Translations under genes and position numbers: made by a program
The notes under the pieces: generated by a model
The model's database searches: none
Told to the model about the DNA's origin: nothing
The model's input: only the letters and a program-made list of their open reading frames with translations
Part shown: positions 25,194 to 33,808 of the stretch, piece by piece
How positions within the stretch are numbered: the stretch's first letter is position 1
Layout of the letters: each line of letters begins with the position of its first letter
Source: Lautropia mirabilis
GTDB lineage: Bacteria; Pseudomonadota; Gammaproteobacteria; Burkholderiales; Burkholderiaceae_B
Direction: 5' to 3'
DNA length: 37,961 nt
NCBI GenBank assembly: GCA_945876565.1
Contig: CAMCOS010000025.1
Location: forward strand, 1-37,961

Positions 25194-26090
25194 TTAGGCC
25201 GTTGTGCCGTATATTCTGCCAGCCCTGAAAGCATCAGCCATGGCACGCGGCACCTCTGACTCGGCTTCGACAACCTTGGCACGCATTTCCTGTTCTAACG
25301 CCACGGCCATTGCGCGACGCTCTTCGGCTTTTGCCTGGGCAATTTGCTTGTCCGCATTGGCTTGCTCAATCTGCAGCGCCGCCCCGATGTTTTTGCCAAC
25401 GTCAATGTCAGCGATGTCAATTGACAAAATCTCGTACGCCGAGCCCGCATCCAACCCGTTGGCGAGAATTTTCTTGGAAATGCTGTCAGGGCGCTCAAGC
25501 ACATCCTTGTGGTTCTGTGCTGAGCCAATCGCGCTCACCATGCCTTCACCCACGCGGGCAATAATCGTTTCTGCACCTGCGCCACCCACTAGACGATCGA
25601 GGTTGGTGCGCACCGTTACGCGGGCGACCGCAATTAACTGAATCCCGTCTTGAGCAACCGCTGCATTGCGCGGCGTCTGAATAACTTTGGGTAGCACCGA
25701 CATCTGCACCGCATCTAACACGTTTCGGCCTGCCAGGTCGATGGCGGCGGCTCGTTTAAAGGTCAGTTCAATATTCGCTTTGTCGGCCGAAATGATGGCG
25801 TTGACCACGTCAACCACATTGCCACCGGCCAGAAAATGGCTTTCCAGTTCATCAAGCGGGATGCTCAAGCCCGCTTTGACGGCGCTGATACGGGCTTTGA
25901 TGATGCTGTGCGGTGGCACCCGTCTGAGGCGCATGGCAACCAAGGTTAGTAATCCAACGTAGGCGCCTGAAGCCCAAGCGGTAATCCACAGGCGAAACGG
26001 CACAAAATAGCCGATCACTGCGATCAAAATCAGCAGAATGATCAGCATACCGATAAAACCAGAGCCGGCAATCATGTTCAGTGGATCCAT
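25194..26090 (-). CDS. floA: Flotillin-like protein FloA paralogue lacking the C-terminal tail
   Basis: The 298-residue protein belongs to the FloA/YqfA (UPF0365) family of bacterial flotillin-like proteins. It has an N-terminal membrane segment ([19 protein letters not shown]), [49 protein letters not shown] and the helical Glu/Ala stretch [20 protein letters not shown]. It is closely similar to the FloA at 26803 over most of its length. It stops at GRIYGTTA, without the [15 protein letters not shown]-like tail that FloA proteins usually keep. It is the last gene of the TTT-nfeD-floA run. Full function is therefore uncertain; it may co-assemble with its paralogue. Confidence 0.88.
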   Translation of the reverse strand: MDPLNMIAGSGFIGMLIILLILIAVIGYFVPFRLWITAWASGAYVGLLTLVAMRLRRVPPHSIIKARISAVKAGLSIPLDELESHFLAGGNVVDVVNAIISADKANIELTFKRAAAIDLAGRNVLDAVQMSVLPKVIQTPRNAAVAQDGIQLIAVARVTVRTNLDRLVGGAGAETIIARVGEGMVSAIGSAQNHKDVLERPDSISKKILANGLDAGSAYEILSIDIADIDVGKNIGAALQIEQANADKQIAQAKAEERRAMAVALEQEMRAKVVEAESEVPRAMADAFRAGRIYGTTA

Positions 26091-26110
26091 TTTCTTTCCT
26101 TGAAGGCTAC

Positions 26111-26806
26111 CTACTTAGCGGGGCGCCCGGGGGCGACATCAGTTTGTTCAATTGGGTCAAACTCATAGGGCTGCAACGCCCTGGGCCGACCAAGCACGGT
26201 CATAGCCACAATGGCCTGGCGAGCGCTCTCGCGCCCGCGCAGGCTGGTGGCAAATCGACTGGTCTGCCGTGGCTTTAAGCCGCTGCTGTAGATGTTGTTT
26301 GCACGTATCTGAGTGGTGGACAGCACAGCAGGCTGATTGCCTATTGCGGCCCGATGGGTTGCCCCATGGGTCTGCGGGCTCGGTGTCATCCAAGGCAACG
26401 CTTCTGGTGCTGGGGTTGGTTCTTGGTAACTGACTGGCTCAAATGATTGTGATTGTGGTTGTGGTTGCTGGCGCGGTTGCGGTTGCGACTGCGGTTGTGA
26501 TGGTGGTACAGGATCTAGTGAGCCTGCGTCTGGTGTTTGCTCACCAGAAGGCTCGGGCATAGGCAGGGGAAACTGGAACGGCGAAGCAGTGTTTGAGGTG
26601 CCATCGGCCTGGGCGGGCGGCAATGGCGGCAGTTTACTGAGCGCTTTTTTGTCTTTCTCAATCTTAAGAACCACAATACCGATCAACACCAAAACAAAGG
26701 CCAACCAGATTGGGAATCCAGCCATAAAGGCGAACACTGCCATGATGAAAAAAGGCAGTGCACTTTGTGGCTGGCTTTTCTTTTTGGCCATAAGATGATC
26801 TGTCAC
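26111..26806 (-). CDS. Pro/Gln-rich single-span membrane protein between two floA genes
   Basis: No family is recognised. Near the N-terminus are one or two tightly packed hydrophobic helices ([14 protein letters not shown] and [14 protein letters not shown]), then [12 protein letters not shown] long low-complexity Pro/Gln/Ser segment (about 60-150, with [14 protein letters not shown]-type repeats encoded at 26448-26505) follows. The C-terminal Arg-rich block includes [23 protein letters not shown], which looks ordered and probably conserved. GTG at 26806 overlaps the floA stop (GTGA); ATG at 26791 is the alternative start. Its placement suggests a partner or scaffold of the flotillin pair. 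This is inference from position only. Confidence 0.7.
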   Translation of the reverse strand: MTDHLMAKKKSQPQSALPFFIMAVFAFMAGFPIWLAFVLVLIGIVVLKIEKDKKALSKLPPLPPAQADGTSNTASPFQFPLPMPEPSGEQTPDAGSLDPVPPSQPQSQPQPRQQPQPQSQSFEPVSYQEPTPAPEALPWMTPSPQTHGATHRAAIGNQPAVLSTTQIRANNIYSSGLKPRQTSRFATSLRGRESARQAIVAMTVLGRPRALQPYEFDPIEQTDVAPGRPAK

Positions 26807-27786
26807 AGACGCGGTATGTTGCCAGCGCTGGTGTCGCCATCACCGGCAATGTTTTGACGCATGCCCGTGTCAGCCTGCAAGTTCTGCATGCGGTAGTAAT
26901 CCATGATGCCCAATTGACCGCCGCGGAAAGCTTCGGCCATGGCCAATGGCACTTCTGCCTCGGCTTCAACAACCTTGGCGCGCATCTCCTGCTCTTTGGC
27001 CACGGCCATGGCACGCCGCTCTTCGGCCTTGGCTTGGGCGATTTGCTTATCGGCGTTGGCTTGATCAATTTGCAGCTTGGCACCGATGTTCTCACCCACA
27101 TCCACGTCAGCAATGTCGATGGAAAGGATTTCAAATGCCGTGCCTGCGTCCAGACCCTTGGCCAGGATGTGTTTGGAAATTTTGTCTGGGTTCTCAAGGA
27201 CCAGCTTATGGTTATCTGCTGAACCGATGGTGCTGACCATGCCTTCGCCGACACGGGCGATGACTGTTTCTTCGCCGGCGCCGCCAACCAGGCGATCGAT
27301 GTTGGTTCGAACGGTCACGCGCGCCAGGCAGACCAACTGAATACCGTCGCGAGCAACTGAAATGATGCGGGGCGTCTCAATGACTTTAGGTAGCACAGAC
27401 ATTTGCACGGCTTCAAGCACGTCACGTCCGGCTAGATCAATCGCAGCGGCACGTTTGAATGTCAGCGGGATATTCGCCTTGTCGGCTGAAATCATGGCGT
27501 TGACCACGCGAACCACGTTGCCGCCTGCCAGAAAGTGGGCCTCTAATTCATCGATCGAGATCTGTAGCCCTGCTTTGACAGCGCTGATACGGGCAGTAAT
27601 GATTGTGGTGGGTGGCACCCGACGCAGTCGCATGGCCACCAGCGTGAAGAGGCCCACGTAAGCACCAGACGCCCATGCGGCAATCCAAAGTGGGAGCGGC
27701 ACCAGATACAAAACGAGTGCTAGACCCAGGACGATTGGAATCAATATCCCAAACGCGCCAAACAACCCAAAAATTGTTTCAACCAT
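26803..27786 (-). CDS. floA: Flotillin-like protein FloA (full-length)
   Basis: The 327-residue protein matches the normal FloA length (about 330). It has an N-terminal hairpin membrane region (about 8-50), the SPFH-like core ([58 protein letters not shown]), the Glu/Ala coiled region and the tail [18 protein letters not shown]. FloA forms oligomeric membrane microdomains and is normally encoded next to nfeD, as here. The ATG shares one base with the nfeD stop (TAATG). A second, shorter paralogue lies one gene downstream. Confidence 0.92.
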   Translation of the reverse strand: MVETIFGLFGAFGILIPIVLGLALVLYLVPLPLWIAAWASGAYVGLFTLVAMRLRRVPPTTIITARISAVKAGLQISIDELEAHFLAGGNVVRVVNAMISADKANIPLTFKRAAAIDLAGRDVLEAVQMSVLPKVIETPRIISVARDGIQLVCLARVTVRTNIDRLVGGAGEETVIARVGEGMVSTIGSADNHKLVLENPDKISKHILAKGLDAGTAFEILSIDIADVDVGENIGAKLQIDQANADKQIAQAKAEERRAMAVAKEQEMRAKVVEAEAEVPLAMAEAFRGGQLGIMDYYRMQNLQADTGMRQNIAGDGDTSAGNIPRL

Positions 27787-29204
27787 TAAATCTCTCCGCT
27801 TGGTCTGGCTTGTGAGTCGATCACATGACGAACCACTACTCGATTACCGTCGACATGATCAACTCTCACCGGTTCTCCTGCTTCAATGAATTCACCGTCT
27901 GATACAACGTCAACCCGTTTACCTTCGATGTCCGCAATGCCAGACGGCCGCAGTGTCGACACGGCTATACCAAGCTTGCCCACCAACTCATGCTCAGCCA
28001 GGGGCTCCGACGTAAACCCACTTTCGGCGGTTAAGTCAGTTGACAGGACTAAGTGACGACCAAAGCGAGTGGTCGGTAGGAACCGCAAAATAGCAAAGCT
28101 CGCGATGACTGCGATGACGAGTGAAATGCCGAGTCGGCTAGCGGCCGCAATTAAGGTGTCCATCGTGGCGCCATCGCCAACGGTGCTAAGCATTAAGGCC
28201 CCCATGAGTGCGATGATGCCCAGAACGCCTGCCACTCCAAACCCGGGCAGTATCAGCGCCTCAATGAGCAACAAAATAATCCCGGCGGTTGCCAGCAAAA
28301 ATTCTTCCCATCCGGCCAGATTGACTAGCCAGTGGCCCCAGAGGAATAGACCTAGGCAGGAGAGCCCCAAGGCGCCAGGCACGCCAAAGCCTGGCGTGCG
28401 GACTTCAACGATGATGCCAATCATGGCAATTGAAACGAGCAAGGAGCTTACGAACGGGTTGGTCAGGAACCGGACGACTTCTTCCGCCCAGTTGATGTTG
28501 GTCTCTTTGATTTCGGCGTCTTTCAAGCCCAGCTGATCCAGAGCACCGCGCAGGGTGCTCGCCTCAAAATCTGCGATCCTTAGCTTTAGGGCTTCGGCTG
28601 TGGTCAGGGTGAGTAGTTTACCGCGTGCTGTCACGCCAGGAATCGAAACATCTGGATCAACCATCGCTTCAGCCACGAGCGTGTCGCGATCGCGACTCTC
28701 GGCCGTGGCGCTGAATTCTTTGCGGACGTAGGAGACGGTTTTCTCTGAGGTGGGCTTGGTGTCAGTCCCGCTGCTTTGCACCGGCGTCGCGGCACCAATC
28801 GTGCCACCGGGTGCCATGACAATCGCGTTGGCTGCCAGGCTGATCAGTGCACCAGCCGATATGGCTCTGGTGTCGACGAAGGCAATCGATTTGACCGGAC
28901 TTTTCAGTAAGGCATCGCGAATTTGTACCGCGGCGTCCACGCGGCCACCGAAGGTATTGATTTGTAGCACCACGGCCGCGGCATTGTTGCTTTGTGCTTC
29001 TTGCAGCACTCGCTCAATATATGGGGCCAGACCTAAATCGATGGTGCCTTCGACTTTGGCAACATAAACAAATGCACGTTGGCTACTGGCCTGCGCACCG
29101 ACCCAACCACCGATCACGAGCGTGATCAGCAGCAGGGTAATCAGCAGAAATTGATTTGTTCGAGTCGACATGTATTGAGTGTACATGGCGACTCTGGTTG
29201 TCAA
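27786..29204 (-). CDS. nfeD: NfeD-family membrane serine protease (ClpP-class)
   Basis: The protein is up to 472 residues long. A signal/TM segment (about 18-37) is followed by a ClpP-class protease domain with GGRVD, S116 in RAISAGAL (nucleophile) and K155 in SEKTV, at the positions of the Ser-Lys dyad of archaeal 1510-N. Four or more TM helices (about 250-385) and a C-terminal NfeD OB-fold (about 395-465) complete it. NfeD works with flotillin-like proteins at the membrane. The TTG at 29204 overlaps the tctA stop (TTGA); ATG at 29186 or 29171 are alternatives. It is directly coupled to tctA upstream and floA downstream. Confidence 0.9.
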   Translation of the reverse strand: MTTRVAMYTQYMSTRTNQFLLITLLLITLVIGGWVGAQASSQRAFVYVAKVEGTIDLGLAPYIERVLQEAQSNNAAAVVLQINTFGGRVDAAVQIRDALLKSPVKSIAFVDTRAISAGALISLAANAIVMAPGGTIGAATPVQSSGTDTKPTSEKTVSYVRKEFSATAESRDRDTLVAEAMVDPDVSIPGVTARGKLLTLTTAEALKLRIADFEASTLRGALDQLGLKDAEIKETNINWAEEVVRFLTNPFVSSLLVSIAMIGIIVEVRTPGFGVPGALGLSCLGLFLWGHWLVNLAGWEEFLLATAGIILLLIEALILPGFGVAGVLGIIALMGALMLSTVGDGATMDTLIAAASRLGISLVIAVIASFAILRFLPTTRFGRHLVLSTDLTAESGFTSEPLAEHELVGKLGIAVSTLRPSGIADIEGKRVDVVSDGEFIEAGEPVRVDHVDGNRVVVRHVIDSQARPSGEI

Positions 29205-30844
29205 GCAGCGTCCCTGCGTTTTTTCAGGAATAGCAGCATAGACAAAACGATCATTGCCAAGCCTAGCCCCGTTCTAAACCATCCGTCCATGAGTAATAAA
29301 GGCACGCCAGCGCAGCCCATGAAAGCGGGTCCGTAGTAGCGGGCCCAGGACTTTCCGGCTTTTGTGGCGGCCTGATACAGCGGGAAGAATGCTGAGAACA
29401 ATGCCAGGATGATGAAGAACAATGCCCACGGTCGGGTAACGAATAGCCAATAGTCATCGCTCGTAGACACCGCCCGGCCAAAGTTCAACTCAGCCAATGG
29501 CCCCAAGACAACACCAAGCACCATCGGCGTCAGCGGAAAACCATTTTTGACCATCAGGAATCCGAGGATACCGAATGCGAGCAAGGTCCAGATATCGAAG
29601 GTCGTGTTGTTCAGCGTGAAAACGCCAATGGCGCAATAGAGCAAGATCACCACACCGAGCAAGTACAGCGGCACGCGCGTGATCAATAAAAAGCCACGCA
29701 ATGCGCCGGCGGTCAGCGCTAGCGTCATGATGTTGGCTAGGAAATAGGCCACCATGATGCCGTAAGCCAGCACGGGCTGAGACGAGATAAAAGTTGGGCT
29801 TGGCGCGATGTTGTGAATGGTCAGGGCCCCGAGCATCACTGCAGTCACTGCATCACCCGGGATGCCAAGTGCCATCATCATAATGAGTGCACCACCTGCG
29901 GTTGCATTATTCGATGCTTCTGAAGAGATGAGTCCGGCTGGTGTGCCTGTACCAAACGCTTCGGGTGTTTTTGAGGCTTTCTTGCTTTGGTCATATGCAA
30001 GCAGGTTTGAAATAGAACTACCCGCCGCCGGCAAAAGTCCGACAAAGAGTCCGATGGCCGATGAACGAAGCAAAGTTCCCCAGTGTTTGAATATTTCGAT
30101 GATCGATTCGCGGTGTTGCATGCGGACCGCCGCATGATTGCCTGACATCATGGGTTGTCTGGCAGCTTCCGAATCACTCATGTCGTTAAGCAGTTGGCTA
30201 AATGCAAATAAGCCAATGAGCACGGGCAAGAAAGCGAAGCCTGCACCCAGCGAATCAAACTCAAAGGTGAACCGCGCTGCCCCGTTGACTTGATCTTCGC
30301 CAACACTGGCCACCAGAAGTCCAGCCGCGCCAGCGATCAGGCCTTTGATCATGGCACCCGATGAGAGGCTCGCTGCGATGGTGAGCGCAAAGAGCACCAG
30401 CATGAAGTAATCCCAAGGTCCGAACTCCAGTCCAATGGCAGCCAGCGTTGGTGCCAGAAACACCAGCACAATGGCAGAAATCAGACCACCAAAGAACGAA
30501 GCCCAAAGGCCCAAGCCCAAGGCCAAGCCAGCTCGGCCATTTCGAGCCATGGGGAAACCATCAAAGGTGGTTGCAATCGATGAGGGTGTCCCTGGTACAC
30601 CGATGAGGATTGAGGCGAACATGCCGCCGGTTAAGCCACCGACATACACACCGAGCATGGTTGACAGCCCCTCAATGGGGCTCATGCCAAACGTAAACGG
30701 CAACGCCAGCACGACGGCCATCGTGATGGTAAAGCCTGGGATCGATCCAGCAATCAGTCCTGCCAGAACCCCGATGGCCATCAGCATCAGGTTGTTTAGG
30801 GCAAAGACTTCAATAAACGCACTAGAGAGATTTTCGATAAACAT
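29201..30844 (-). CDS. tctA: TTT transporter large permease TctA
   Basis: The 547-residue protein has about 12 TM helices and the TctA signatures GLIAGSIPGFTITMAVVLALP, GGMFASILIGVPGTPSSIATTFDG and NNATAGGALIMMMALGIPGD. It is the main membrane unit of a tripartite tricarboxylate transporter. It is somewhat longer than the usual 500 residues because of an extended hydrophobic C-terminus (about 465-545) ending in KKRRDAA. It has a GGGAGA site and follows tctB by 19 bases. Confidence 0.93.
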   Translation of the reverse strand: MFIENLSSAFIEVFALNNLMLMAIGVLAGLIAGSIPGFTITMAVVLALPFTFGMSPIEGLSTMLGVYVGGLTGGMFASILIGVPGTPSSIATTFDGFPMARNGRAGLALGLGLWASFFGGLISAIVLVFLAPTLAAIGLEFGPWDYFMLVLFALTIAASLSSGAMIKGLIAGAAGLLVASVGEDQVNGAARFTFEFDSLGAGFAFLPVLIGLFAFSQLLNDMSDSEAARQPMMSGNHAAVRMQHRESIIEIFKHWGTLLRSSAIGLFVGLLPAAGSSISNLLAYDQSKKASKTPEAFGTGTPAGLISSEASNNATAGGALIMMMALGIPGDAVTAVMLGALTIHNIAPSPTFISSQPVLAYGIMVAYFLANIMTLALTAGALRGFLLITRVPLYLLGVVILLYCAIGVFTLNNTTFDIWTLLAFGILGFLMVKNGFPLTPMVLGVVLGPLAELNFGRAVSTSDDYWLFVTRPWALFFIILALFSAFFPLYQAATKAGKSWARYYGPAFMGCAGVPLLLMDGWFRTGLGLAMIVLSMLLFLKKRRDAA

Positions 30845-30863
30845 GCTTGCCTGTCTCCCTTGG

Positions 30864-31337
30864 TTAGAAAAGCTCGCCGGCAGGCAAAATCACCCGCAAG
30901 GCGTAGGTAAAGACCATCCACATGCCGCCGACAGCGAGAACGGAGACAACAGCGTGAGTTGCCAATCTGCGGGGGCTTGCCCCACCGATCAGAGTTTGCG
31001 TAATAAATACAAAGAGGATGCCCGCGAGCAACATGCCAAGGTAGGGCAGTGCTAGCAAAAAGACAAAGAACATGGCAAAGCAAATCAGTGGGTTTTTATA
31101 CGTGGTCAACCAGCGTTGCAAACTGAAAGGCTCGGTGGCCGGCTTGGGATCAGAGAGCGACTTAAAAAGATAAATCACGCTTAACACTGTCAATAACAGC
31201 AAAACGATACGTGGCCAAACTTCCGAGCCCATTTGCGAGAAAGGCACCACGCGAATATTGAAGGTCTGCCAGAATAAAACCCCGCATAAGATTAGCAATA
31301 AAACCGCGATGACCGCGTCCCGATTCAATTTTGTCAT
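30864..31337 (-). CDS. tctB: TTT transporter small permease TctB
   Basis: The 157-residue protein has four TM helices, as expected for TctB. The first (DAVIAVLLLILCGVLFWQTF) is followed by a short periplasmic loop containing MGSEVWPRI, a typical TctB feature. Sequence conservation in TctB is low, so the call relies on length, topology and position between the receptor and tctA. It starts 167 bases after the receptor gene stop. Confidence 0.85.
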   Translation of the reverse strand: MTKLNRDAVIAVLLLILCGVLFWQTFNIRVVPFSQMGSEVWPRIVLLLLTVLSVIYLFKSLSDPKPATEPFSLQRWLTTYKNPLICFAMFFVFLLALPYLGMLLAGILFVFITQTLIGGASPRRLATHAVVSVLAVGGMWMVFTYALRVILPAGELF

Positions 31338-31420
31338 GTCAATCTGCCCGTAATATGGTCGAGCGCAAAGGCTGCTGAGTATTCGTCACTTGGCGATCTT
31401 AGCCGCCACTTTAAATAAAT

Positions 31421-31489
31421 CAGGCCCGTGGGGCTCGCGCCGACAGGGCCTGTCAAAAGCCACCGGTACGCATCATACCGGATGCGTAC
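31421..31489 (-). promoter_or_regulatory. Two stem-loops in the receptor-tctB spacer
   Basis: GTACGCATC (31466-31474) pairs with GATGCGTAC (31481-31489), a perfect 9-bp stem with a 6-base loop. An alternative pairing CCGGTA (31463-31468)/TACCGG (31476-31481) would exclude it. CAGGCCC (31421-31427)/GGGCCTG (31446-31452) forms a second hairpin, followed on the minus strand by ATTTATTT. Located just after the receptor stop, these could act as a partial terminator or RNA 3' stabiliser giving more receptor than permease. Confidence 0.55.
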
Positions 31490-31504
31490 TGGGGGCCTAT
31501 AGGC

Positions 31505-32473
31505 TTACTTTTTGTACATTCCGATTTTGATGGCCAGACGCTCGTGCTCGGCGTATGACGCTTTCAAGAAATCTGCATATTCCTTGCTGCCCTTGGACAT
31601 CACCACAGAGCCCTTCTCTTCAATGGCTTTGACCAGCGCCGGATCTTGTGCAGCCTTCACAAAGGCATCTTCCCAGAACTTGATGACGCCAGCTGGCGTG
31701 CCCTTGGGCAAAGCGATACCGCGGGTCAGGCCATACAGCACGTTAACACCTTGCTCCTTGAGCGTCTGTACCATAGGGATCACTGGGTCACGCTTTTCAG
31801 TGGAGATACCCAGTGCCAAAAGCGAACCTTCTTCGATGTATTGCTTAGCACTCAACACGTTGGTTTCACCCATCATGACGTTGCCAGACAGAAGCGCAGT
31901 GTTGCGTTCGCGGGTGCCATCGTATGAAACGTAGCGCAGTTTGATGCCAGCGGCGTCTTCAACCAGCAAAAAGATGAAGTGGCTCGTCGACCCTAGCGTT
32001 ACACCGGCGGTCACGGAATCAGGTTTTGCTTTTGCCATGGCGATCATCTCACCCAAGGACTTGAACGGTGCCTTGGTCGATGAGCCTACGATGGACGGCG
32101 TGAAGCTGACCACGGCAACGGGTTCAAACGCTTCGTGATTAAACTTGGCGCGGCCCGTCAAAAAGCTCGTGATCACGCTTTCATGCAGCGCAATGATCGA
32201 GCAGCCATCCGGCTTGGCGTCCTTGACCTGTGCAGCACCTTGCACGCCACCTTGGCCAGCTACATTAACCACCTGCAACTGAGGCTTGATGCCAGTCTTG
32301 TTAATGGTTTCCACGTAAAGACGAAACACAATATCGGTATCGCCACCGGCGCCCCATGGCACTACCAGTTGAGCGGTTGAGCAATCTGGTGCGGCTGCGT
32401 TGGCACTGGTGGTTGCCATCAGGCCAGCGCAAGCGAGTGATGCAGCTGCTGTCAGGAATTTGGTTTTCAACAT
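31505..32473 (-). CDS. TTT periplasmic receptor, Bug/TctC family
   Basis: The 322-residue protein has a Sec signal peptide (cleavage likely after SANA, near residue 26) and a Bug-type receptor fold. LVVPWGAGGDTDIVFRLYVETI matches the family's first ligand loop (normally PGGxxDxxAR); here it is unusual, with DTDI and F before R. NVAGQGGVQGAAQV and KPDGCSIIALHE follow, and GVTLGSTSHF is the second ligand loop. Bug receptors bind carboxylates or amidated or aromatic acids. The ligand cannot be told. An AGGAG site precedes the ATG. Confidence 0.9.
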   Translation of the reverse strand: MLKTKFLTAAASLACAGLMATTSANAAAPDCSTAQLVVPWGAGGDTDIVFRLYVETINKTGIKPQLQVVNVAGQGGVQGAAQVKDAKPDGCSIIALHESVITSFLTGRAKFNHEAFEPVAVVSFTPSIVGSSTKAPFKSLGEMIAMAKAKPDSVTAGVTLGSTSHFIFLLVEDAAGIKLRYVSYDGTRERNTALLSGNVMMGETNVLSAKQYIEEGSLLALGISTEKRDPVIPMVQTLKEQGVNVLYGLTRGIALPKGTPAGVIKFWEDAFVKAAQDPALVKAIEEKGSVVMSKGSKEYADFLKASYAEHERLAIKIGMYKK

Positions 32474-32849
32474 AGGAACTCCTTTTTTAAATTAATGAAC
32501 CTTGTCTTGGATTACTCATCTTCGCTGCTCGTAGTTCAGGTAGCTTGCCAATCTACTTGCCAATTGACGATAAGCAGACAATTTGACAAGCAATACGAAA
32601 GGCAATACGACAAGCAAAAACTATGCCCATAACGCTTCTCAAAAAACTCAATCGGCGTTTTGTTACGCAGGGCTAGATTGTCAACGCGTAACGCGCAATG
32701 ATCAAGGGCTTGGTTTAAGGGGAAACCCTTGGTCTTGGTAAGCCTTAGTGTGCGCAAAGTGATTGTGTTGACCAATCTGGATCAACGTGCGCTGCTCACG
32801 TATCATCTAGAACTCTTCTGGCACTTTCACTTTGAGAGATCGACTCATC
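32474..32849. promoter_or_regulatory. Divergent regulatory region with repeats, receptor operon/aspartate-dehydrogenase-like gene
   Basis: This 376-base non-coding stretch holds several elements. GTTACGC (32662-32668) and GCGTAAC (32686-32692) form a 7-bp inverted repeat with 17 bases between. They bracket a perfect TTGACA (minus strand, 32679-32684) that could be a -35 for the receptor operon, although no strong -10 follows at 17 bases. CTTGCCAAT is repeated at 32534 and 32546, and GCAATACGA at 32590 and 32602, each with a 12-base period. A CAAGGG/CCCTTG hairpin lies at 32703-32731. No regulator gene is adjacent. Confidence 0.4.
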
Positions 32850-33683
32850 ATGTCCGAACTTCAAAAATCATCTTCATCTCCCGTCCGTGTTGCGATTGCT
32901 GGTTTGGGCGCCATTGGTCAGTCACTGGCGCAGTCGCTGGCCGCCAATCAAGTGCCGGGTGTTCAGTTGGTTGCAGTGTCAGCCAAGAATCACGACAAAG
33001 CCCAGGCGTTTGTGCGCACGCTCGCCCATCCGGTAGCGGTATTGACCATTGAGCAACTTGAGCCCGTGGCGGACCTCGTGGTCGAGTGTGCGCCTGCGGC
33101 GTTGTTGTCCGACATCGTCACGCCATTCCTGAAGGCTGGCAAGCAGGCGATCGTGCTCTCTGTTGGTGCGCTGCTCTTTAATGATCACCTGCGTGAAGTC
33201 GCTGCGGTGCATGGTGGCACCATCATGGTGCCCACGGGTGCGCTGATTGGCCTGGATGCCGTGATTGCGGCTGCTGAAGGCCAAATCCATAAGGTGCGCA
33301 TGGTTACCCGCAAGCCGCCAGCAGGCCTAAAAGGTGCGCCGCATCTGATTGAACACAACATCAGCGTAGACGGCTTAACTGAACCGCTGAAAGTCTTTGA
33401 AGGTAATGCCCGAGACGCGGCCAAGGGTTTCCCGGCCAACCTAAACGTGGTGGTCGCTTTGGCCTTGGCCGGCGTTGGTCCGGAAAACACCAAGCTTGAA
33501 ATCTGGGCCGACCCAACCGTGACCCGCAATACACACACCATTCACGTGGATTCAGACTCAGCCAGGTTCACCATGACCATCGAGAACATTCCCTCCGAGA
33601 ACCCCAAGACCGGTCGCATCGTGGCGCAGAGCGTGGTTGCCTTATTGCGCAAAATGCGTGGCAGTTTGCGCGTGGGCACCTGA
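32850..33683 (+). CDS. Aspartate dehydrogenase family protein (NadX-like)
   Basis: The 277-residue protein has an N-terminal Rossmann domain (VRVAIAGLGAIGQSLAQSL), the DLVVECAPAALL segment, GKQAIVLSVGALL and VPTGALIGLDAV. The C-terminal DUF108/AspDH domain has VVALALAGVGPENTKLEIWADP. L-aspartate dehydrogenase deaminates aspartate to oxaloacetate or iminoaspartate; in several Burkholderiales such genes sit beside TTT transporters. ATG at 32850 is preferred; a TTG at 32832 is also in frame. It is divergent from the TTT operon, so a shared regulator and substrate are plausible but unproven. Confidence 0.82.
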   Translation: MSELQKSSSSPVRVAIAGLGAIGQSLAQSLAANQVPGVQLVAVSAKNHDKAQAFVRTLAHPVAVLTIEQLEPVADLVVECAPAALLSDIVTPFLKAGKQAIVLSVGALLFNDHLREVAAVHGGTIMVPTGALIGLDAVIAAAEGQIHKVRMVTRKPPAGLKGAPHLIEHNISVDGLTEPLKVFEGNARDAAKGFPANLNVVVALALAGVGPENTKLEIWADPTVTRNTHTIHVDSDSARFTMTIENIPSENPKTGRIVAQSVVALLRKMRGSLRVGT

Positions 33684-33740
33684 TCTTTGTCGCACGGCGG
33701 TTTGATCGCGCCAGACTGTGACTAGATAGATCTCAAACAA

Positions 33741-33785
33741 TTCACAAACGTTTCACAAACAATTCACTGTTACATTATTTGTGAA
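33741..33785 (+). promoter_or_regulatory. Helically phased TTCAC(AAA) repeats upstream of the acyl-CoA operon
   Basis: TTCACAAAC at 33741-33749 and 33752-33760 and TTCAC at 33763-33767 recur every 11 bases, and an inverted copy TTTGTGAA lies at 33778-33785. AAACAATTCAC is also directly repeated (33735-33745, 33757-33767) at 22 bases. This phased and inverted arrangement, 24 bases before the ATG at 33809, is what a cooperative repressor or activator site looks like. Confidence 0.55.
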
Positions 33786-33808
33786 CCATAGCCACAACAG
33801 AGGCACAC

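Noticed and set aside
26664-27287. Long frame antisense or out of frame within floA
   Set aside because: It lies inside the well-supported full-length FloA coding region in another frame and has no domain; it is a shadow of floA codon usage.
32536-32775. 79-codon minus-strand frame with CLSY repeats upstream of the TTT receptor
   Set aside because: It has a TTG start without a ribosome-binding site, and the peptide repeats come from 12-base DNA repeats; it is more likely regulatory sequence.
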